Source: DATKBT01 sp035546295
Lineage (GTDB): Bacteria; Acidobacteriota; Thermoanaerobaculia; Multivoradales; Multivoraceae
Length of the DNA stretch: 64,000 bases
Direction of reading: 5' to 3'
NCBI GenBank assembly: GCA_035546295.1
Contig: DATKBT010000095.1
Span: forward strand, 17,237-81,236
How positions within the stretch are numbered: position 1 is the stretch's first letter; each line of letters begins with the position of its first letter. The translations under genes and the position numbers were made by a program. The notes under the pieces were generated by a model. The model worked only from the letters and a program-made list of their open reading frames with translations, was not told the DNA's origin and ran no database searches. Of this stretch, positions 25,229-32,513 are shown piece by piece.

Positions 25229-25798
25229 ATGCCGAGATCTCTTCCACGCTCGTTCTTCGCTCGCTCCGTCCTCGAGGTGGCGCCCGACCTCCTCGGCAAG
25301 CTCCTCGTGCACGATGGCTGCGCGGGGCGCATCGTCGAGGTCGAGGCGTACCGCGAGGACGACGAGGCGTCGCATTCCCATCGCGGCGTCACCGCACGCA
25401 ATCGCGTGATGTTCGGTCCGCCCGGTCATCTCTACGTCTACTTCAGCTACGGCATGCACTGGTGCGCCAACGCTGTGTGCGAGGAAGAGGGGCGCGGCGC
25501 CGCGGTGCTGCTGCGCGCGCTCGAGCCGGTCGCCGGTCTCGAGCAGATGTGGGCGCGGCGGCCTCGGGCGCGGCGCGAGCGCGAGCTGTGCTCGGGCCCC
25601 GCCAGGCTCGCCGGCGCGCTCGGGATCGGTCGCGAACACTACGGAGCCGATCTGGTGAACGGCCGCGGTCCGCGGATCGTCGACGACGGCACGCCGCCAC
25701 CGAGACGCCCCGGACAGGGACCGCGCATCGGGATCAGCAAAGCGATCGAGCGGCCATGGCGGTGGTGGGTGGAGGGCAACCCCCACGTCTCGCGCTGA
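25229..25798 (+). CDS. mpg: DNA-3-methyladenine glycosylase (AAG/MPG type)
   Basis: 189 residues from ATG 25229. Alkyladenine-glycosylase marks: the opening FFARSVLEVAPDLLGK, GRIVEVEAYREDDEASHS with the catalytic-type Glu, VMFGPPGHLYVYFSYGMHWCANAV with the DNA-intercalating region, and LCSGPARLAGALGI. The end GPRIGISKAIERPWRWW is also family-typical. It excises 3-methyladenine, hypoxanthine and related alkylated purines to start base excision repair. It is a single gene in plus orientation between unrelated minus-strand genes. An in-frame start at 25139 would add 30 Arg-rich residues and is not favoured. Confidence 0.93.
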   Translation: MPRSLPRSFFARSVLEVAPDLLGKLLVHDGCAGRIVEVEAYREDDEASHSHRGVTARNRVMFGPPGHLYVYFSYGMHWCANAVCEEEGRGAAVLLRALEPVAGLEQMWARRPRARRERELCSGPARLAGALGIGREHYGADLVNGRGPRIVDDGTPPPRRPGQGPRIGISKAIERPWRWWVEGNPHVSR

Positions 25799-25908
25799 GT
25801 CGAGGACTCGCGCACTCACAGCTCGAAGCAGTGCCCCTGCGGTGCGGCGCGGAGGTTGCGGGGGCCTGTTCGGTGGCGTCCAGACCTCCAGCCGGCGCGC
25901 GCTGACGC

Positions 25909-26502
25909 TCAGATCGGCGGGTTGCGCAGCCACACCAGCTTCGCGCCGCCCGCGTCGAGCATCAGCCGATCGTCGGTCTCGAAGCTGTACGAGCGGATCC
26001 GATCCTCGCCGACCCAGCCCGCCGAGACGCTGCCGAGGACGTGATGGGTGACGGTCCGGGCGTCGAGGTCGACGGTGTAACGACCGTAGTAGCTGAAGTG
26101 CCGGCGGGTCATCTGGCGTCGCGCCTCCTCGACCGTGAGCTCCTCCTCGTCCTCGCCGTCGGCGGTTTCCTCGCCGCCCCCGCTGGCCGCGGTGGCGGGT
26201 TCGAGACAGCCGAGCTGAGCCGACATGTGGCCGTCCAGGGAGTACATGATCTGCCCGGCGGGCCGAGCCTCGGCGCCGCACCGTGCGGCGCCCTCGGCGG
26301 TGGTCCAGGACTCGAGCCGCCACGAGCCGACGAAGCTCGCCGCCGGGTCGTCCGCGGCGCCGACGGCCAGAACGTCGGACAGCGGCGACGCCGCGGGCGC
26401 GTCCCTGCAGGCGGCCATCGCCAGTCCACTCAAGGCGAGCAGGACCGCGGCCAGCCGCTCGAGTGCGGGCCCCGCGGCGGCAGCGGCGGTTGCAGACCTC
26501 AC
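25909..26502 (-). CDS. Lipocalin-like-domain lipoprotein
   Basis: 197 residues starting at GTG 26502, which overlaps the S9 peptidase stop (GTGA). A hydrophobic leader ends LSGLAMAAC, a lipobox-like site. The mature part has a lipocalin-like pattern: FVGSWRLESWTT, GQIMYSLDGHMSAQL, FSYYGRYTVDLDARTVTHHVLGS, then RIRSYSFETDDRLML. Proteins with this Lipocalin-5-type domain are small envelope proteins of unknown ligand. An acidic insertion (Glu/Asp-rich) sits in the middle. Translational coupling to the prolyl oligopeptidase suggests co-expression, not necessarily joint function. Confidence 0.75.
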   Translation of the reverse strand: MRSATAAAAAGPALERLAAVLLALSGLAMAACRDAPAASPLSDVLAVGAADDPAASFVGSWRLESWTTAEGAARCGAEARPAGQIMYSLDGHMSAQLGCLEPATAASGGGEETADGEDEEELTVEEARRQMTRRHFSYYGRYTVDLDARTVTHHVLGSVSAGWVGEDRIRSYSFETDDRLMLDAGGAKLVWLRNPPI

Positions 26503-28715
26503 GAGGCGGGCGCCTGCGAGGCGGACGAAGCGACCTGCATGCCGAGGTGCTTGGCCAGGAACGCCCACTGATCGGCGATCAGCTCGATCTGCATCCAGGT
26601 CGGTGTGCCGGCTCCGTGACCGGCGCGCGTCTCGATGCGCACCACGATCGGGTTCGCGCATCCCTGGGCGTGCTGCAGGGCAGCGCCGAACTTGAAGCTG
26701 TGCCAGGGGACGACGCGGTCGTCGTGGTCGGCGGTGGTGATGAGGGTCGGCGGATAGCAGGCGCCCTCGCGGACGTTGTGGACCGGTGAGTACGCGCGCA
26801 GGGCGTGGAACTCCTCCTCGTTCTCGGAGAGCCCGTAGTCGGTCGACCAGTTGCGGGCGTTGGCGCTCGCGGTGTGGTAGCGGAGCATGTCGAGGACACC
26901 CACCGCGGGCAGAGCGGCGCCGAACAGCTCGGGGCGCTGGTTGATCGCCGCAGCGACCAGGAGACCTCCGTTGCTTCCTCCCTGGATCGCCAGTCGCTCG
27001 GCCCTCGTCCAGCCGTTGGCGATCAGCCACTCTGCGGCAGCGATGAAGTCGTCGAACACGGTCTGCTTGTGCAGCTTGGTGCCGGCCAGGTGCCATTCCT
27101 TGCCGTACTCGCCGCCACCACGGAGGTTCGCCACCGCCAGCACGCCGCCCATCTCGAGCCAGACCCACCGCGACAGCGAGAACCCCGGCGTCTGCGCCAC
27201 GTTGAAGCCACCGTAGCCGTAGAGCAGGGTGGGATTGTCGCCGTTCTTCTCGATGCCCTTCTTGTGGACCAGGAACATCGGCACTCGCGTGCCGTCCTTG
27301 CTGGCGTAGAAGACCTGCTCGGTCTCGTAGGCGCCGAAGGTCGCGGCGATGTCGGGCTGGCGGAAGAGCGTGCTCTCGCCGCTCTCGACGTCGTATCGGT
27401 AGATCGAGCTGGGCACCGTGTAGCTGGTGAAGGAGTAGAAGGTCTCGGGGTCGTCCCATTCGCCGTCGAAGCCATTCGCCGAGCCCAGCCCCGGCAGCTC
27501 GACCTCGCGCACGAGCTCGCCGCGGGGCGAGAAGACCTTCGCCTGCGAGCGCGCGTCCTCGAGATAACCGGCGAGCAGGTGGCCGCCCACCATCGACACC
27601 GAGCGCAGGGTCTCCTCGGCTTCGGGGACGATCTCGTGCTTCACCGTCGGCTCGTCGAGGTCGATCGCGATGACGCGGTTGCGGGGCGCCTCGAGGTTGG
27701 TCTCGAAGAACAACACGTCGCCGACGTTGCCGACGAACGTGTAGAGCGCGTCCCACTCGTCGAGCAGCTTCACCACCTCCCCGGTCTCGCGACCGCGCGC
27801 CATGCGCTGGTAGTGGACGGCGTTGGTGAGATACCCCTCCTGGATGGTCAGGATCAAGTACCTGCCGTCATCGGACACGGCGGCGTAAGGGTTGCGACGC
27901 GGGTGCTCGGGAATCTCGTAGACCAGCCGATCCTCGCTCTGCGAGGTGCCGAGCCGGTGGTAGTAGACCTTGACCGGCTGCTGGTCGTCGCCATTGCCCT
28001 TCGCGCTCTTGGGGTAGCGCGAGTAGTAGAAGCCCTGCTCGTCACGCGACCAGGAGGCGCTCGTGAACTTGGTGAGGCGGATCACGTCGTCGAGGTCTGT
28101 GCCGGTGGCGACCTCGCGCACGTGCCAGGTGTCCCAGTCGGAGCCGCCGTCGGACCTGGCGTAGGCGACGTAGGTGGCCTCGGGGCTGATCGACAGACCG
28201 GCCAGCGAGATCGTGCCGTCCTCGCTGAAGGTGTTGGGATCGAGCAGCACCTCGCCCTCGTCCGCCAACGTGTCGGCCACGTAGAGCACGCTCTGGTTCT
28301 GCAGGCCGTCGTTCTTCGTGTAGAAGTAGCGTCCGCCCTCCTTGCTCGGCCTGCCGTAACGCTCGTGATCCCAGATCGCGGTCAGGCGATCCTCGATCCA
28401 CTGACGGCCGGGGAGCTCGTCGAGATAGGGGCGCGACAGCTCGTTCTCGGCCTTCACCCAGGCCGCGGTCTCCGCGGAGTCGAGGTCTTCGAACCAGCGG
28501 TAGGGGTCGGCGACCTGGTTGCCGAAGTAGGTGTCGACGTGATCGCTGCGGCGGGCGTCGGGATAGTCGATGGCGGCGCCTCCCGGCCCCGCCGGAGGTT
28601 CGTCGGAGACGCACGCGACGAGCGCGCCCAGCGATGCGAGAGCGAGTGCACGGGCGATCTCGCGGGCGCCAGCGATCGCGAACCCTCGAGCGTGCCCCAG
28701 CCGGATCGGGGTCAT
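26499..28715 (-). CDS. Prolyl oligopeptidase, S9A family, exported
   Basis: 738 residues from ATG 28715 (GGAGG seven bases upstream; a GTG at 28727 is possible). A leader ending LASLGALVAC gives a lipoprotein-like signal. The N-terminal beta-propeller opens DPYRWFEDLDSAETAAWVKAEN, and the C-terminal hydrolase has the S9A nucleophile elbow QGGSNGGLLVAAAI, the LLYGYGGFNV oxyanion segment, TADHDDRVVPWHS for the Asp, and RAGHGAG with the catalytic His. It cleaves short peptides after proline in the periplasm or at the surface. It is followed at once by the lipocalin-like gene. Confidence 0.93.
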   Translation of the reverse strand: MTPIRLGHARGFAIAGAREIARALALASLGALVACVSDEPPAGPGGAAIDYPDARRSDHVDTYFGNQVADPYRWFEDLDSAETAAWVKAENELSRPYLDELPGRQWIEDRLTAIWDHERYGRPSKEGGRYFYTKNDGLQNQSVLYVADTLADEGEVLLDPNTFSEDGTISLAGLSISPEATYVAYARSDGGSDWDTWHVREVATGTDLDDVIRLTKFTSASWSRDEQGFYYSRYPKSAKGNGDDQQPVKVYYHRLGTSQSEDRLVYEIPEHPRRNPYAAVSDDGRYLILTIQEGYLTNAVHYQRMARGRETGEVVKLLDEWDALYTFVGNVGDVLFFETNLEAPRNRVIAIDLDEPTVKHEIVPEAEETLRSVSMVGGHLLAGYLEDARSQAKVFSPRGELVREVELPGLGSANGFDGEWDDPETFYSFTSYTVPSSIYRYDVESGESTLFRQPDIAATFGAYETEQVFYASKDGTRVPMFLVHKKGIEKNGDNPTLLYGYGGFNVAQTPGFSLSRWVWLEMGGVLAVANLRGGGEYGKEWHLAGTKLHKQTVFDDFIAAAEWLIANGWTRAERLAIQGGSNGGLLVAAAINQRPELFGAALPAVGVLDMLRYHTASANARNWSTDYGLSENEEEFHALRAYSPVHNVREGACYPPTLITTADHDDRVVPWHSFKFGAALQHAQGCANPIVVRIETRAGHGAGTPTWMQIELIADQWAFLAKHLGMQVASSASQAPAS

Positions 28716-28818
28716 GGAGACCTCCACAGTTGGCGGAAGAGCAAGGAGACCGGGTGGGCTTTGGGATGCGGGCGGTCGGTCGGCGCCGATCGCCGCTCAG
28801 CAGAAGGAAGAGGACATC

Positions 28819-29520
28819 TTACCGGTCCGAACGGCCCGTGATCCACTCCGCGATGGTCCGCGTGAGCTCCGCGACGACGTGTTCGGGGGTACGTCCGCTG
28901 CGCTTGGGCACTGCGAACGAGTGATCGCCCCCCTCGACGACGTGGAGCGTGGCGCGCGGCCCGAGCGCGGTGCAGACGCCGCGCACCAGCTCCAGATCCG
29001 CCAGGTCGTCGCGGGTGCCGTTGAGGAAGAGCATCGGCTTGGAGACCCGCTCGAGGTGCTCGGCCCGCTCGGTGCCCGGACGTTTCGGCGGGTGGAGGGG
29101 AAAAGCGAGGAAGATCAGACCGGCGACGCCGGGAAGCGGCGCCTCTGCCTCGGCCTGCGAGGTCATCCGCCCACCCATCGACCGTCCGCCGGCGAACAGC
29201 GGGAGATCGGGAGCGAGCTGGGCGGCCTCGGCTACGGCAGCGCGCACCGCGGCGTGCAGGCGTTTCGGTAGATCCGGCCGCCGTCCGCCGGCGGCCATGT
29301 ACGGAAACTCGTAGCGCAGCGTGGCGATTCCCCGCTCGGCGAGACCGAGCGCCGGAGCCTCGACGCCGCGGTGGCGCATGCCGGCTCCGGCGCCGTGGGC
29401 GAGCACCAGGACCGCCCGGGCGTCGGTCGGCCGCAGCCACAGCGCCGGCAGTTGCGTCGCCGAGCCGTCGGCGCGCTCGAGGTCGAGGTGCAGGTCGCGA
29501 GCCGCCGGGGACATCGTCAC
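28819..29520 (-). CDS. KANL3/TEX30-type alpha/beta hydrolase
   Basis: 233 residues starting at GTG 29520, which overlaps the LhgO stop (GTGA); an ATG two codons on is the alternative. Motifs: LVLAHGAGAGMRHRG (oxyanion loop), ATLRYEFPYM, and the nucleophile elbow FAGGRSMGGRMTSQ, in which Ser lies in GRSMGG; then LFLNGTRDDLADL and VEGGDHSFAVPK with Asp and His. This matches the family of predicted dienelactone-hydrolase-like proteins related to human TEX30/KANL3. Substrate unknown. It is in a minus-strand run with pheA and the oxidase. Confidence 0.85.
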   Translation of the reverse strand: MTMSPAARDLHLDLERADGSATQLPALWLRPTDARAVLVLAHGAGAGMRHRGVEAPALGLAERGIATLRYEFPYMAAGGRRPDLPKRLHAAVRAAVAEAAQLAPDLPLFAGGRSMGGRMTSQAEAEAPLPGVAGLIFLAFPLHPPKRPGTERAEHLERVSKPMLFLNGTRDDLADLELVRGVCTALGPRATLHVVEGGDHSFAVPKRSGRTPEHVVAELTRTIAEWITGRSDR

Positions 29521-30746
29521 ATCGCCTCCGCCGCGGAACGCGGGCGCAGCCCGAAGTGCTCGATCGCCAGGTCGGCCAGTTCGTCACCGATGGCGAGCGA
29601 CGCGGTGGCCCCGGGAGAGGGGGCGTTGAGCACGTGCAGCGTCCGCTCGCCGCGGGCGATCTCGAAGTCGTCGAGCAGTCGCCCTCCGATGTCGAGCGCC
29701 TGGGCGCGGATGCCGCAGCCGCCGGGCTCGAGGTCCCGGGGCCGGATCTCGGGCACGAAGCGGCCGAGCGCTCTGGCGAAGCGGCGCGGATTGCCGGCGC
29801 GCAGGAGCTCGGAGAGCGCGGTGCGCCAGAAGCGCAGCCCCAGACGCCAGAGCCCGGGATACGAGAGGGAAGCCCAAGCGTCGCGCGGGGAGATTCTACC
29901 CCGCTGGTAGCCATGGCGGGCGAGCGCGAGCACTGCGTTCGGTCCGGTCTCGACCGAGCCGTCGATGCGGCGGGTGAGGTGGACTCCCAGGAAGGGGAAG
30001 CGCGGATCGGGCACCGGATAGATCAGGTTGCGCAGCAGGTCTCTGCGGTCGTCGCGCAGATCGAAGTACTCGCCGCGAAAGGGGACGATCCGCAGCCCCG
30101 GGCGAATCCCCGCCATCCGCGCCACCCGATCGCTCTGCAGGCCCGCACAGTTGATCAGCCCGCGGCCGCGGACCTCGCCGCCGGCGGTCTCGACCACCAC
30201 CTCGCCACCGGAGTGGGCGATGCCGAGCACGCGCGCTCCCAGCCGCAGCTCGCCGCCGGCTTCCCCGAGCAGACGCGCGAAGACCCTGCTGACCTCGCGG
30301 TAGTCGATGATCCCGGTTTCGGGGACCCAGAGCGCGGCGTGACCCCGCGCGGCGGGCTCGTACTCGGGAATCCGTTCGCCGGGAACGCGCTCGAGCCCCT
30401 GCAGCCCGTTGGTCCGTCCGCGCCGCTCGAGCTCGTCGAGGCGATCGAGCTCGGAGTCGTCCGCGGCGATCACCAGCTTGCCGCAGATCTCGTGGGGGAC
30501 GTTTTCTCGCTCGCAGAGCTCGATCAGCCGGCGGCGGCCGTTGACGCAGTTGTGGGCCTTGCGCGAGCCCGGCCGGTAGTAGAGGCCGGAGTGGATGACG
30601 CCGCTGTTGCGGCCGGTCTGGTGTTGGGCGAGCGCCGGCTCGGCTTCCAGCACGATCACGCGCGCGTCGGTGCGCCGCGCGATCCGCAGCGCGGTGGCGA
30701 GGCCCACGATGCCGCCGCCGACGCAGATCAGGGGGGAGCGCTCCAG
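29517..30746 (-). CDS. lhgO: L-2-hydroxyglutarate oxidase-like FAD enzyme (start uncertain)
   Basis: A DAO-type flavoenzyme: ICVGGGIVGLATAL dinucleotide fold, VLEAEPALAQHQTGRNSGVIHSG with the His that is usually linked to FAD, FRGEYFDLR, NAVLALARHGY, and GGCGIRAQALD near the end. LhgO oxidises L-2-hydroxyglutarate and feeds the respiratory chain. The N-terminus is the problem: the only in-frame ATG/GTG/TTG is a GTG at 30707, which would remove the first glycines of the FAD fold. An in-frame CTG at 30746, with GGGAG 8 bases before it, would restore the fold, so I use it (409 residues); a CTG at 30731 is also possible. The frame is the same as that of pheA, whose TGA lies 24 bases upstream. Confidence 0.75.
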   Translation of the reverse strand: MERSPLICVGGGIVGLATALRIARRTDARVIVLEAEPALAQHQTGRNSGVIHSGLYYRPGSRKAHNCVNGRRRLIELCERENVPHEICGKLVIAADDSELDRLDELERRGRTNGLQGLERVPGERIPEYEPAARGHAALWVPETGIIDYREVSRVFARLLGEAGGELRLGARVLGIAHSGGEVVVETAGGEVRGRGLINCAGLQSDRVARMAGIRPGLRIVPFRGEYFDLRDDRRDLLRNLIYPVPDPRFPFLGVHLTRRIDGSVETGPNAVLALARHGYQRGRISPRDAWASLSYPGLWRLGLRFWRTALSELLRAGNPRRFARALGRFVPEIRPRDLEPGGCGIRAQALDIGGRLLDDFEIARGERTLHVLNAPSPGATASLAIGDELADLAIEHFGLRPRSAAEAM

Positions 30747-30770
30747 GGTCTCAGCTCCCGCAGGCCGAGA

Positions 30771-31994
30771 TCAACACGAGCCGGGGACCTCTGGCGGTTG
30801 CTGCGGGTCCTCCCCGGAATGCGAGTCGCCGGTGCTCTCGGCTCCCGCCGGCGCCGCCTGCGGATAGGTGCCCAGGATTCGCACTCCGCGGGCCAGGGGC
30901 TCGATCTCGACCAGCGCCTCACGGAGCGCTTCGGACGAGGCGTGCCCTTCGACGTCGAGGTAGAAGCGGTAGCGGAAGGGCTGCTCGGGAACCGGGCGCG
31001 ACTCGAGCTTGGTCAGGTTGATCCGGCGACTCGAGAACTGGCGCAGCACCTCCCCCAGGTCACCGGGGTGATGGCCGATCGCCAGCATCAGTGAGGTCTT
31101 GCAGGGCTGGTCCGGCGGACACGCCGCCGCCTCGGTGGCGATCTCGACGAACCGCGTGTAGTTGCTCATCTGGGTCTGGATTCCGCTGACCAGGATCTCG
31201 AGCCCGAACACGGTCGCCGCGCGCTCGCTGGCGATCGCCGCGATGCCGGGATCGCCCAGCTGGCGGACCTTGCGCGCCGCTCCCGCGGTGTCGAACTCGG
31301 TCTGGGTGCGCACGCCCTCGAGCTCGCACAGGAACTTCTCGCACTGCGCCAGCGCCTGGGGATGAGAGAGCACCATGCGCAGGCCCTCCATCGTCGCTCC
31401 GGGAACCCCGAGCAGGCAGTGGGAGATCTCGCTGATCACCTCGGCGTTGATCGCCAGGCCCTCCTCGGCGAGGAGGTCGTAGGTCTCGTTGATGCTGCCG
31501 GCCGTGCTGTTCTCGATCGGCAGCAGCGCGACGTCGTTGACCCCCTCGCGCACCGAGCCGGCGGCCTGGCGAAAGGTCTCGTAGCCAGTGAGCAGGACGC
31601 CTCCCGAGCGGCCCGCGTAACGCCGTTGAGCGGTGAGGTGGCTGAACGAGCCCTCGACCCCCTGGTAAGCGACTCGCAGCGGTGTCGTCGCGAGGTCGCG
31701 CAGGTGCGCGAGTTGCTGCGTGATCGACATCTCGATCACCAGCCGGAAGAGATGCTCGACCGGGTGGGGGTCGAGGTCCAGCTCGGCCGCCGTGGTGCGG
31801 ATCCGTCGCAGCACCTCGTCCTCGCGCAGGCGGTCCCGGAACGGCGTCGCGGTCTGGATCTTGGCGCCCGCCACCAGCTCCGAGAGCCGCTTGCGCTCGA
31901 CGATGCAGTCGAGCAGCCGGCGATCGACGTTCTCGATGGCGGCGCGGAGCTCGTCGAGGCCCGGTGTCGGTTGCGGGGGCGATCCGGAGGTCAT
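30771..31994 (-). CDS. pheA: Bifunctional chorismate mutase/prephenate dehydratase (P-protein)
   Basis: 407 residues from ATG 31994. The N-terminal AroQ chorismate mutase is seen at LDELRAAIENVDRRLLDCIVERK; the dehydratase has VAYQGVEGSFSH and LLPIENSTAGSI; the C-terminal ACT domain has KTSLMLAIGHHPGDLGEVL and the ESRP segment typical of phenylalanine sensing. It converts chorismate to prephenate and then phenylpyruvate for phenylalanine synthesis, with feedback by Phe through ACT. The last 35 residues are a proline/Ser/Glu tail beyond the usual end. It heads a minus-strand run with the LhgO-like gene and faces the PilZ-type gene across an inverted-repeat element. Confidence 0.93.
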   Translation of the reverse strand: MTSGSPPQPTPGLDELRAAIENVDRRLLDCIVERKRLSELVAGAKIQTATPFRDRLREDEVLRRIRTTAAELDLDPHPVEHLFRLVIEMSITQQLAHLRDLATTPLRVAYQGVEGSFSHLTAQRRYAGRSGGVLLTGYETFRQAAGSVREGVNDVALLPIENSTAGSINETYDLLAEEGLAINAEVISEISHCLLGVPGATMEGLRMVLSHPQALAQCEKFLCELEGVRTQTEFDTAGAARKVRQLGDPGIAAIASERAATVFGLEILVSGIQTQMSNYTRFVEIATEAAACPPDQPCKTSLMLAIGHHPGDLGEVLRQFSSRRINLTKLESRPVPEQPFRYRFYLDVEGHASSEALREALVEIEPLARGVRILGTYPQAAPAGAESTGDSHSGEDPQQPPEVPGSC

Positions 31995-32214
31995 GTGTCG
32001 AGTGGGCGAAGAGCCACTGGTGTTCGGGTCGAGACCGGGAAGCCGCCCCTCCGGAAGAGCCGGGCCGATGCAGCGGAAAGCGCGAGTATAGCCAGGGATA
32101 CTGCGGGCGGAGTCGCGGAGTCGTGCCTTCGGCGCGGGTCTTCCGGCTTCCTCGCCCGTCGATCGTGGGAAGGGAGCCGCCGGGGCGATAGGATCGGCCG
32201 AAGGGGCGCCTTTC

Positions 32215-32505
32215 CTAAAGAGCCCGTGGTGAAACTCAGCACGCCCGCACGACAAGGACTTTCCGCTTCGCCGGCGGACGAGAAGCCGATTCGTCGATCG
32301 GTGGTCAATGCCTGTCGTCCGTCGGCTTCTGACCGCCGGCTGCGCTGCAAGCCCTTGTCGGCCTTCGGCTTGCGGCGGCGCGGGCCCATCTGCTGCGTTG
32401 GACCTCCTCGCCGATGTCCCCGCATCGCCTACGTCGGCCCGCCTTGCATCTGGACCCGCGGCGCTCGCAATCCGGGCATCCTGACTTTCACCACGGGCTC
32501 TTAAG
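32215..32505. mobile_element. MITE-like element with 23-bp terminal inverted repeats and nested hairpins
   Basis: The two ends, 32215-32237 and 32483-32505, are inverted copies (21 of 23 bases match; core GAGCCCGTGGTGAAA), and weaker complementarity runs further in. TA dinucleotides lie at or beside both outer ends, as in Tc/mariner- or IS630-related MITEs. Inside, 32271-32289 pairs with 32322-32339 (18-bp stem, one bulge), and 32347-32353 with 32367-32373 (GCAAGCC/GGCTTGC). No reading frame in it looks like a transposase. It fills most of the 519-bp gap between pheA and the divergent PilZ-type gene, and its right end supplies part of that gene's AAGGA ribosome site. The rest of the gap (31995-32214) holds no gene. 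Confidence 0.75.
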
Positions 32506-32513
32506 GAACTGAA

